Shown here in pieces: positions 44,464 to 51,730 of a stretch of DNA of 64,000 nt (position 1 is the stretch's first letter; each line of letters begins with the position of its first letter). This DNA comes from Bacteroides fragilis NCTC 9343. GTDB taxonomy: Bacteria > Bacteroidota > Bacteroidia > Bacteroidales > Bacteroidaceae. The stretch is from the NCBI RefSeq assembly GCF_000025985.1, contig NC_003228.3:2666001-2730000 (forward strand), read 5' to 3'. The position numbers were made by a program, and so were the translations under genes. The notes below the pieces were generated by a model, which saw only the letters and a program-made list of their open reading frames with translations, was not told the DNA's origin and ran no database searches.

Positions 44464-44955
44464 CTATTCTAATATTTCGTAACTGATTGCTTGATTATAT
44501 GCCTGCTCGAACATTTCCGAGAAGTAATTGAAATGCTTTCCGGAAGTGAAATAGAAGCCATTTTCCCAGCGGTGATTCTGGTTCAGGTTCGCGGAACCGG
44601 CAATACCGAACTGATATTTGTCATTTTCCACCAATAACACTTTTGCATGACAGGAGTCAATCCGTATGCGTGGTGTGATGTTGGAGGCAAACAGTAACAA
44701 GTCAAGCTTGTGCCGTTTTACCGTCGTATCGAGCAGGAGGGTCAGACCTGTAATTTTTTTATCATCGGCCAGGAAGAAGAGAGGGCGTAAACTGTCCTCT
44801 GAGATACTGAATGTAGCGATCCTTATATCCGCCGGTCCGATTTCAGATAAAAGAGAGGGCAACACTTCATGTATTGCCCAGTCTCCTTTGTGCATGAACG
44901 GTTCGATAGAACCGGGACACAAAGCCAAAGGAAAGTTATCCTGAAACCTTTTCAC
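44464..44955 (-). CDS. Phospholipase D-like (HKD) nuclease-family protein
   Basis: The 163-residue protein has one PLD motif: CHAKVLLVE with His103 and Lys105, followed by GIAGSANLNQN (Gly120-Ser121, Asn123). Single-HKD proteins of this size act as dimers, as in Nuc-type endonucleases. There is no signal peptide. Its position inside the packaging module suggests a DNA-processing role; lipid activity is less likely. It overlaps the coiled-coil gene upstream by 20 bases. Confidence 0.75.
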   Translation of the reverse strand: MKRFQDNFPLALCPGSIEPFMHKGDWAIHEVLPSLLSEIGPADIRIATFSISEDSLRPLFFLADDKKITGLTLLLDTTVKRHKLDLLLFASNITPRIRIDSCHAKVLLVENDKYQFGIAGSANLNQNHRWENGFYFTSGKHFNYFSEMFEQAYNQAISYEILE

Positions 44956-45892
44956 CTTGTTCTGCCGATAATTCTGCCGTTAAAGCGGCTAATTCAGTTT
45001 CGTATTTAGCAATCCGGTCGAGTGCGTTCTGCAGAACAGCCTGCTTTCCCTCTTTCCCGGCCCTCTCTGCGGCTGTTTTGCTGTTCGTAATGTTCTGCTT
45101 CAGACGTTTGATCTGACGGGCTATTTCGAAGCCTCTGACCACTGCATTTTCACTATACTCAGGACGTTTAGCATCAAGCTCTAAGGTTGCCTGTTTGCCC
45201 TCTGCGTAATCGTCAATCTGTTTCCAAAGTTTGCGACGTTCGTCGTCCAACTTGCAGAGTTCTTCTGCGAGGGGGTGACGTTCCTCTGCCGGGATATTCG
45301 GATTCGCAATATCATTATGGAGACTGGCGTACAGGGGAGCGATCTCTTTGATACGGGCGTATGCTTTACGTAAGGCAGGAGTGAGGGATTCTTCTGTTAC
45401 GATCTTGACGCCCGGAGTGTTCAAGGCATCCAGTTCGCCCCGGATAGCGGAGAGCTCTTTCATTTTCTCCTCGAACTCTTCATTTAAAGCTGAGAGTTCG
45501 TCAGCATGATTTTCCGTGTCACTCTCAAGTTCGCTGATACGGTTATGCAGTCCGTCGATCTCCTCTTGGAGGCGGTCGATTGCCTCTTTCCGGATATCGG
45601 TTTCTTGAGTCCGTTGTTCGTCATTCAGTGTTTGAACGATCAGGATCTCTTCGAATGCAGCCGGGTAAACAGAAGGAGCATCTTTTATTTCCCTGGCTAT
45701 TTTAGTCAGTATATTGACTAATTGTGTAAAGTGGGGATCGAAAATGTGAGGATTCTCCGGTGCCTGGGAAAGATAGTTCCCATAGCTGCTCTTGGTGTTT
45801 GCCTTTGCTAAAGCGTTAAAGAGTTCCATACCGTCAGCGTAGGTACGCTGACGGTTTGACAACCATTTTTCTAACTGTTCGTTTCTTGTCAT
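44936..45892 (-). CDS. Coiled-coil protein of the capsid/packaging module
   Basis: The 318-residue protein is almost entirely helical with long heptad stretches (RLQEEIDGLHNRISELESDT and later EIARQIKRLKQN). No enzymatic motif is visible. It starts between the signal-peptide gene and the PLD-like gene. It could be a second scaffold-like or assembly protein, which is inference from composition and context. Confidence 0.62.
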   Translation of the reverse strand: MTRNEQLEKWLSNRQRTYADGMELFNALAKANTKSSYGNYLSQAPENPHIFDPHFTQLVNILTKIAREIKDAPSVYPAAFEEILIVQTLNDEQRTQETDIRKEAIDRLQEEIDGLHNRISELESDTENHADELSALNEEFEEKMKELSAIRGELDALNTPGVKIVTEESLTPALRKAYARIKEIAPLYASLHNDIANPNIPAEERHPLAEELCKLDDERRKLWKQIDDYAEGKQATLELDAKRPEYSENAVVRGFEIARQIKRLKQNITNSKTAAERAGKEGKQAVLQNALDRIAKYETELAALTAELSAEQGEKVSG

Positions 45893-45909
45893 AAAATATA
45901 TGTATTATG

Positions 45910-46629
45910 TTAACCTCCGGGACTTGGAGCCGGTTTTAGGCCTGCAATGACTTCCATGTCGATTGGTGTTCCTAAAACAACAGCCGATTCATTTGCGTCA
46001 CAAGTGGCTGTATAGGCAGTTCCCCGCTGATCGGCGGCGAGCTTACCACCATCAAAGGAGGGTGATACATCGGCATACATGCCCGGTTTACCCATCAGGA
46101 ATTGTTGGCCGTCGGAATCTTCGAAGACGAAGTACCCCGGAGTGTTCTTGACAAGTGTACTGAAAGCATGCATTCCCGGAGTATTGCCGGGAAAGAAAAA
46201 CTCTAAAGTCTGCTTAAAAGATTTTCCGTCCGTTTCGCCTTGAATTTCCGCTTTATAACCTACTTTCCCTTTTGTGGAATACAAGTAAATCGGCTGAGTG
46301 TAGGTTCCGCCACTTGGAAAAGTGAATGATCCTGAAGCGGTAATCAGGTCCTCATTCGTAGTAGGCTTTACCGGAATCATTGGTACGGTTGAAGGAGCGT
46401 CATACGGAATAAAGAGCAGCCGTCCTTTATAACCTCCCATGTTGTTTTGCCCGATATTCCATTTTAACGGGGCAAATGCCGGACCGGCAGCCAGAACGGT
46501 TAAACCGTCTGATGTCAGAAGATGATGGCTGATCCAGTTTCCGGTATCCGGAATGGCCGCTTGTACTTCCGGAAACAAGAACAGGCAGCAGATAAGCAGG
46601 CATGAAATGCAAAGAATAAATCGTTTCAT
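45910..46629 (-). CDS. Secreted-type protein next to the major capsid gene
   Basis: The 239-residue protein begins with a textbook Sec signal (FILCISCLLICCLFLFPEVQ then A-AIP), yet it lies between the major capsid and packaging genes. The mature part is beta-rich with Gly and Pro (GGYKGRLLFIPYDAPSTVPM) like virion structural or tail-tube-like proteins. A signal on a virion neighbour is unusual: either it is exported lysogenic cargo or the signal-like segment has another function. Confidence 0.62.
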   Translation of the reverse strand: MKRFILCISCLLICCLFLFPEVQAAIPDTGNWISHHLLTSDGLTVLAAGPAFAPLKWNIGQNNMGGYKGRLLFIPYDAPSTVPMIPVKPTTNEDLITASGSFTFPSGGTYTQPIYLYSTKGKVGYKAEIQGETDGKSFKQTLEFFFPGNTPGMHAFSTLVKNTPGYFVFEDSDGQQFLMGKPGMYADVSPSFDGGKLAADQRGTAYTATCDANESAVVLGTPIDMEVIAGLKPAPSPGG

Positions 46630-46686
46630 AATCAGGTAATTGTTTAGTTTATGTAGGGGAAGGTAAGACTCCCTTCCCCGGATTAG

Positions 46687-47955
46687 TTAAGTATAGGCTC
46701 CGGTAGCGGTGGCTACTTCACCGGCAACAACTGTAACCTGTGTATTTGCCGGTTTGGTCTTGCCATCGGCATCAGTGAACTCGATGGTGTATTTTCCCGG
46801 AGGAAGTCCAATGATGCATTGGCCGTTACCGCGTTTGGCAACTTTTCCCTGGATACTCCATTGGCCTTTGTCGGTGCCGGTGATGGCTACCTGCACTCCA
46901 CCGGTTTTACAATAGTCGCCGGCCAGGTCGAGAGATTCGTTCTTCTGCTCGTTACAGCGGAAGACTTTCTCATGCCAGTCATTGATACGTGTATCGTATC
47001 CTGCCTGCAACCAGAACTGCCATTCGTTCGGGTCCTCGTAAATATCACGTATCTGGCAGAATTTAGAAGCCGCTTGAGTATTGAACGCCACGTCTATGTT
47101 ACCAACTTTCTGAAGGGTCAGCCGGGAACCTTGGCCTAAAGCTTCGTGGGAGGAGACAATCAGGTTCGGACACATGGCGTCTTCCCGCAAGAGTTCAAGC
47201 ATGCGTTGCATGGAAGGATATTCCTGCATGCGTAACTTATTACGTAATGCTGAACGGGCAGCTTTCAAAACGGTTTCAGCACACAAAAGCTGTGGTACAC
47301 CGCCTATTGAAGAACGAAGGTAGGTGTTTGCCCCTCCGATCCATTCCACCAGATTCTCGTAAGCTGCATAATCTGTATCTGATGTTGGCGCGGCAAACTC
47401 TCCGGAAATAGCGAAATTACCACGGGCCGCATTTACATCGCCACGAGTGATCAGCATGTCCATCTTGGTATAAATACCATCGAAAGCCCCGCCGGGTGAG
47501 TTGGAATCTTCATCCCGTTCGGCAGAGAACAGGCTATATACGATATCTTCCAGATGCGAACGTACCAGGGTAAATGCAACCTTGGTTTCCATCGGATGTT
47601 TTTTTGTAGTGTTGCTTACCGGAGTGCCACCGATGATCAGCAGTTCGTTATCATCGTACTTCTGGGAGTTTTCTTTGGTGATGCAGACAACATCTTTTGG
47701 CTCGATGACTGAGGGTTCGTAACCTAAGAGTTTATCGACCAGTCCGAAGTTCTTTCCGATTTTATACGATTGCGTACCACCGGCACGACGACGCTCGTTG
47801 ATACGTGCGTGTTTGCCTTGCAGGTCCATAACATTCAGCTTCAGTAGGTTTGCCACTTCGGTGAGGGTGGCAAACGGCAGCGCACGAAGTGCCTGGTCAT
47901 AAATGACCAGTGCTTCGTTCAGTTTAGAGACATCAATTAGTTTATTTGCAGCCAT
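46687..47955 (-). CDS. Major capsid protein with C-terminal Ig-like extension
   Basis: The 422-residue protein follows the protease-scaffold gene, the standard place of the major capsid protein. The body (about 1-345) is consistent with an HK97-type subunit; the last 75 residues form a separate beta domain (GGVQVAITGTDKGQW, GLPPGKYTIEFTDADG) of CnaB/Ig type, a kind of decoration domain often displayed on capsids and thought to bind mucus glycans. The identity as capsid rests on position, size and layout. Confidence 0.78.
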   Translation of the reverse strand: MAANKLIDVSKLNEALVIYDQALRALPFATLTEVANLLKLNVMDLQGKHARINERRRAGGTQSYKIGKNFGLVDKLLGYEPSVIEPKDVVCITKENSQKYDDNELLIIGGTPVSNTTKKHPMETKVAFTLVRSHLEDIVYSLFSAERDEDSNSPGGAFDGIYTKMDMLITRGDVNAARGNFAISGEFAAPTSDTDYAAYENLVEWIGGANTYLRSSIGGVPQLLCAETVLKAARSALRNKLRMQEYPSMQRMLELLREDAMCPNLIVSSHEALGQGSRLTLQKVGNIDVAFNTQAASKFCQIRDIYEDPNEWQFWLQAGYDTRINDWHEKVFRCNEQKNESLDLAGDYCKTGGVQVAITGTDKGQWSIQGKVAKRGNGQCIIGLPPGKYTIEFTDADGKTKPANTQVTVVAGEVATATGAYT

Positions 47956-47990
47956 TTGAATAGACTTTTTAATAGTTAAAGTTTAGGTTA

Positions 47991-48968
47991 TTAATACAGG
48001 CCCTCAGCTTTTAATTTCTCGGTGATGGCTTGATAGTTTCCTGCGTTCTGGTCACAAAAAGCAGATAACTCTTCCTGGGTTCCGCTACCTTCAGGCTCTT
48101 GTTCAGGAGTCAGACCGGCATGCCCCGGTGTAGGACCGTTCTTCAGATTCTTCACTTGCTCTTCAAGTTGGGTGATTTTAGAATCCTTCTCAGTGATAGA
48201 GTTCTTGAGAGTACTGATCTCGTTATCCTTGCCGGATGTAGAACCGTTCAGCTCTGTAATCTTCGCGTTGGCAGAGTTAAGTTTCTCTTCAATATCGGTC
48301 TTAGCCTGTACAAGAGTAGCGTTCTCTGTCTTTAATCGTTCCATTTCAGCATGGATAGAGTCCAGGTTTTCAGCAGACAGTTCGGTGGTTTCCGCTTTAT
48401 CTTTTGAAATTCCCAGGAAAGAGAGGAAGCCGGTCCATGATGGTTTGTAATTCATTGCCTTTTCTTTTGGGATTGTTAATGCTGGCACAATATTCGTGTC
48501 CATACCCGCTGCCAGTAAAACGGAGGAGGAACGGTCGTATAAGCGCACAGCATGGGAATTGGCCGGGATATCCACGATGGAAGCCTCCATGATTTCTGCT
48601 TTGGTAACAGTTTCGCGTGTTTGTCCCGGAAGCAGATATTCTTTTTCGGAGGATGTGGCCAGGATACGTATACCAATACTTGCGGCCCGTAAGGTCCCTG
48701 CTTCGTATTTCGCGGCAATGGTCTTCGATAAATCGTCTACCTTGTCGAAAACAGGAATAGCAGAAAGCACGTCGTCCTCTATCTTGATATCGTCCCAATA
48801 TCCGATTGCTTTGTAATCACACCATAGGGGTGATCCTTCATCACGGAAATGCCCATACAGCATCACCGGGTTGTCAATGAAAGCTTCAAGAAGAAGTCCA
48901 GCAGTAAGAACCCGGTAGCCGTACCGGTTGAGTGATGAATCTGATAAGATGATGCGTTTTTGGCTCAT
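47991..48968 (-). CDS. Prohead protease fused to scaffold
   Basis: Residues 1-150 match the S78-type prohead protease layout: NPVMLYGHF with His40, TLRAASIGI with Ser97, and EASIVDIPAN. Residues about 200-285 form a long coiled coil (SAENLDSIHAEMERLKTENA) typical of a scaffold delta domain, and the end has a Pro/Gly-rich linker plus a short helix. One polypeptide thus scaffolds the prohead and then cuts it during maturation. Confidence 0.82.
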   Translation of the reverse strand: MSQKRIILSDSSLNRYGYRVLTAGLLLEAFIDNPVMLYGHFRDEGSPLWCDYKAIGYWDDIKIEDDVLSAIPVFDKVDDLSKTIAAKYEAGTLRAASIGIRILATSSEKEYLLPGQTRETVTKAEIMEASIVDIPANSHAVRLYDRSSSVLLAAGMDTNIVPALTIPKEKAMNYKPSWTGFLSFLGISKDKAETTELSAENLDSIHAEMERLKTENATLVQAKTDIEEKLNSANAKITELNGSTSGKDNEISTLKNSITEKDSKITQLEEQVKNLKNGPTPGHAGLTPEQEPEGSGTQEELSAFCDQNAGNYQAITEKLKAEGLY

Positions 48969-49021
48969 TGCACTTATTTTGTTGCAATGATACGGCTATA
49001 TATAATGATGTCGAAGGACGG

Positions 49022-49477
49022 TTATAACTCTGTAACAGGTAGTGGAGGATAGGCGCCTTTTCCGGAAAAAGTGGCTTCAATTCCGGAGAGGTCGGAGGCC
49101 TTGGTTCCTGTTTTCTCTATCACGGTTCCCAGAAGCGGGTACTCTTTACTTCCATACAATCGGATATTGCCATTCGCATCCTTGCATCTTACTACGCAAC
49201 CACGTACATTGATAGTCCGCAGGATGTGAAGTTCTGAATCTGTCAGTCCTGTGCGTTTCAGGCGGATGGTAAGGGTTTGTTTGTATAGCGTACCGGCCTG
49301 AGTGTCGTCCGCTTCCACATCTGGAGAAACTCCCATATAGGTGATAGGCAGGTTTCTCCAGGTATTGGGCCGGTGAAGGCTGATAACGGCTGAGTGATTG
49401 ATGACTGAAAATAAACTTATTTCATCCGTGAACAGGAAATCTGCCTGAATGACTCCTCCGATATTGTTTGTATTCAT
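49022..49477 (-). CDS. Hypothetical virion-module protein
   Basis: The 151-residue beta-rich protein (VIQADFLFTDEISLFSVINH, LTIRLKRTGL) begins the capsid operon upstream of the protease. It has no signal or enzymatic motif. It may be a minor capsid or tail-connector component; not recognised. Confidence 0.62.
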   Translation of the reverse strand: MNTNNIGGVIQADFLFTDEISLFSVINHSAVISLHRPNTWRNLPITYMGVSPDVEADDTQAGTLYKQTLTIRLKRTGLTDSELHILRTINVRGCVVRCKDANGNIRLYGSKEYPLLGTVIEKTGTKASDLSGIEATFSGKGAYPPLPVTEL

Positions 49478-49570
49478 ATTCTGTTGATTTACAATATACT
49501 ATCTGTGATTCTCTCTTTTCGAACATTTTTCACTCAAAAAAAGGACATTTAACTACGCTTACTCGATGAA

Positions 49571-50041
49571 TTATTCTCGCTTTTTATAGCTCCTTTTTTC
49601 TTTTCTCCTCACTTTTGCCCTCCAACGCTGGTAGTGTTTGAGAAAAGCTTCTTCCGTAAGAGAATCAATTCCATATCTGCGCATGAAGAATTGCACTCCA
49701 TCAATGTATTTGATTCCATACCGGTGCTTCTGTTCGTCCAGGTATTCATGCAACTCCGCCCACATCATCAATTCTATTTTCCGGGAAATGATTACCTGGG
49801 AGCGAAGCCCTAAATAGTTGTAGGTCACTGGGGATTTGCCTATACTTCGTTCAGGCAGACAGATTTCTAAATTACCACGATCAACCGGAGCTTCCGACGG
49901 TCTCTTCTGAAGAAGGTCGAATATCACGTGATAGATATTCAGGTTATCGGGAAAACGGACCGGATCAGAGGTCAGGTTACAGTATTTGCCGCGGATATAC
50001 TCACATAGATGCGGAGGAACTTCGATTTTGGTAGTTATCAT
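49571..50041 (-). CDS. Hypothetical protein at the head of the late operon
   Basis: The 156-residue basic protein has a helical C-terminal half ending in a strongly basic tail (KVRRKEKRSYKKRE), consistent with nucleic-acid binding. It is the first leftward gene behind the GTAC-rich block and may be a late regulator or replication-associated protein. Not recognised. Confidence 0.62.
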   Translation of the reverse strand: MITTKIEVPPHLCEYIRGKYCNLTSDPVRFPDNLNIYHVIFDLLQKRPSEAPVDRGNLEICLPERSIGKSPVTYNYLGLRSQVIISRKIELMMWAELHEYLDEQKHRYGIKYIDGVQFFMRRYGIDSLTEEAFLKHYQRWRAKVRRKEKRSYKKRE

Positions 50042-50406
50042 TTAGGTCATAGAATGGTTTACGCTAATATACAAAGTTTTGCGGACATAAGCAAGACTTA
50101 CCGGAACAAACTAATCCCCCTTGCAAAAACGGTACTCCTTTTTTGTGCAATTGTGTAAATCGTGCAGCCTGATTGTATAATGTACTGATTATAATCGGTT
50201 TATACCCGTACAAAACATGGTACGTTTTTGTACGATTGATATGTTCTGCGTACAAAATGCAGTTTTGTGCAATTTAGTACGAATCGTACGTTTTTGTACG
50301 AAATTTGTGCTATGTTTAAATATTTGATTTATAGTGTAATAAATACCGAATTGCACCTGTCTGCACGAAAGCACAAAAATATTCTATATTTTTAAGGTAG
50401 TCTCTT
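50042..50406. other. Noncoding block between replication and late genes
   Basis: This 365-bp stretch has no credible gene. It contains the GTAC array described separately and several TTTGTGCAA-like words. It is the natural place for the late promoter or a replication/partition site. Confidence 0.6.
50132..50301. repeat. GTAC array with two exact copies of GTACGTTTTTGTACGA
   Basis: Nine GTAC tetramers lie in 170 bases (50132, 50182, 50208, 50220, 50230, 50250, 50277, 50286, 50296), where fewer than one is expected by chance. GTACGTTTTTGTACGA occurs at 50220-50235 and 50286-50301, 66 bases apart; each copy is itself an inverted repeat (GTAC...GTAC spaced by six). Confidence 0.88.
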
Positions 50407-50526
50407 TTACAGAAGAAAGAAAAAATAAAAATAATATATAGACACCTCGTTGCCGGCTTTACTTCGTCTCAGGCACAGTTGTTCAAAACGTTCTTCTAAG
50501 CAAAAGGGGGTAAAGGGGGAACGACG

Positions 50527-50565
50527 GAAAAAACAAAGCCGCGATACGCTGATGCGTACCGCGGC
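50527..50565 (-). terminator. Leftward terminator at the end of the replication operon
   Basis: On the minus strand GCCGCGGTACGC and GCGTATCGCGGC form a 12-bp stem with one mismatch, followed by TTTGTTTTTTCC. Confidence 0.88.
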
Positions 50566-50587
50566 CGGATAAATGCTCCGACTTGTG

Positions 50588-50917
50588 CTATCGCAAATCA
50601 TTCGGATAAAACACTTGAGATACCAACTCGTACTCACGGGGCAGTGACTTCACACCTACACAAACACATATACCTCTTGCTGCAAGCTCATACAACCGTT
50701 GTGTTGTGACGATAGAACCCCGGAAATGATAGTTACTGCAAAGCACAAAATATGCAGTTGCCAGATCAAAGGAATAAATGTCCTTGCTTATGATCTTGAG
50801 TGCATCGGACGGAATCTTGGCAAAACCTAAACGGACGGCCAGGCGTGCGATCAACTGCTCACGCTCGACGGGATCAGGAGATATGACTACGAATATTTTA
50901 TTCTCTTTTTTTATCAT
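50588..50917 (-). CDS. Hypothetical protein of the replication operon
   Basis: The 109-residue protein has an alternating alpha/beta pattern (KIFVVISPDPVEREQLIARL, ICVCVGVKSLPREYEL), compact and without membrane spans. It is the last gene before the terminator at 50.53 kb. Not recognised. Confidence 0.65.
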   Translation of the reverse strand: MIKKENKIFVVISPDPVEREQLIARLAVRLGFAKIPSDALKIISKDIYSFDLATAYFVLCSNYHFRGSIVTTQRLYELAARGICVCVGVKSLPREYELVSQVFYPNDLR

Positions 50918-50983
50918 TATAATGTTGTGTATATCAAATAAAAGACGTATCTTTACAGGGTAATAAATTGGGATAATATACTC

Positions 50984-51313
50984 CTATCGTCGTGAGTAGA
51001 AATGAACCCAGGATTTGGATTTTACGAACTTCGCGCACCGGCGAATAATTGTATAATCATCCGAAAACTCAAGTAATGCATCCGTCAACTCTTTCTGTTC
51101 CGTCTCTTCCTGAATAATCCAACATGCACACTTTATAAACAAGTCATAGGAGGACGCCTCACAGTGATCCATTACACGAATACTTCCGCATTCCGGAATG
51201 CTATCCAGCAGCAGATACACTGCGTTATAAAAGCGATTAAAGCGCTCCGGATTCTCTTTGTATACGGATATCAATTCGTTAATATTGGTCAGTTTAAAAG
51301 AAGATAGGTTCAT
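50984..51313 (-). CDS. Hypothetical protein of the replication operon
   Basis: The 109-residue helical protein lies 11 bases after ssb, so it is likely co-transcribed. It has a basic C-terminus (CAKFVKSKSWVHFYSRR). No family recognised; a replication accessory role is inferred from location. Confidence 0.63.
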   Translation of the reverse strand: MNLSSFKLTNINELISVYKENPERFNRFYNAVYLLLDSIPECGSIRVMDHCEASSYDLFIKCACWIIQEETEQKELTDALLEFSDDYTIIRRCAKFVKSKSWVHFYSRR

Positions 51314-51324
51314 GGCATGTCATT

Positions 51325-51714
51325 TTATGGATTATAACTCAATTTCTGCTCAGGTTCCGGAGGGAGTGGGGGAACATCCCGTTTGGGATCGAGCATTTCA
51401 ATACTTTCGGCTACGATTTCAGAAACGGTTCTTTTCTGGCCGTCATTTGTTTCATACTTCCGGGTTGTGAATCTGCCTTCAATATACAGTTTGCTCCCTT
51501 TGTGGGTGTACTTCTCAATGGTTTCCGCCAATCCCCTCCAGGCTACGACGGGTATCCATTCGGTTCTCTCCGGAATCGTTTGACCGGCTTTGTTTGTATA
51601 AGCGCGCTCTGTACATGCAATGGAAAATTGGGCTACTTTGATACCGGTTTCAGTGGTACGGACCTCGGCATCACGTCCCATGTTGCCGATAAAAATACAT
51701 TTGTTTACACTCAT
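51325..51714 (-). CDS. ssb: Single-stranded DNA-binding protein
   Basis: The 129-residue protein has the OB-fold of bacterial SSB: VNKCIFIGNMGRDAEVRTT, VAQFSIACTERAYT, TEWIPVVAWRGLAETIEKYT and GSKLYIEGRFTTRKYET. The C-terminal tail is proline-rich (PPLPPEPEQKLSYNP) and lacks the acidic DDDIPF-type tip that recruits host repair partners, which is common for phage SSBs. It follows the primase-helicase gene. Confidence 0.95.
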   Translation of the reverse strand: MSVNKCIFIGNMGRDAEVRTTETGIKVAQFSIACTERAYTNKAGQTIPERTEWIPVVAWRGLAETIEKYTHKGSKLYIEGRFTTRKYETNDGQKRTVSEIVAESIEMLDPKRDVPPLPPEPEQKLSYNP

Positions 51715-51730
51715 TGTTTTTATGTTTAAG

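Noticed and set aside
50064..50374. Two overlapping minus-strand ORFs in the GTAC block
   Set aside because: They are low-complexity, overlap each other and the repeat array, and have no plausible protein features.
50407..50637. 76-codon minus-strand ORF
   Set aside because: It runs through the terminator hairpin and overlaps the real gene at 50588-50917 in another frame.
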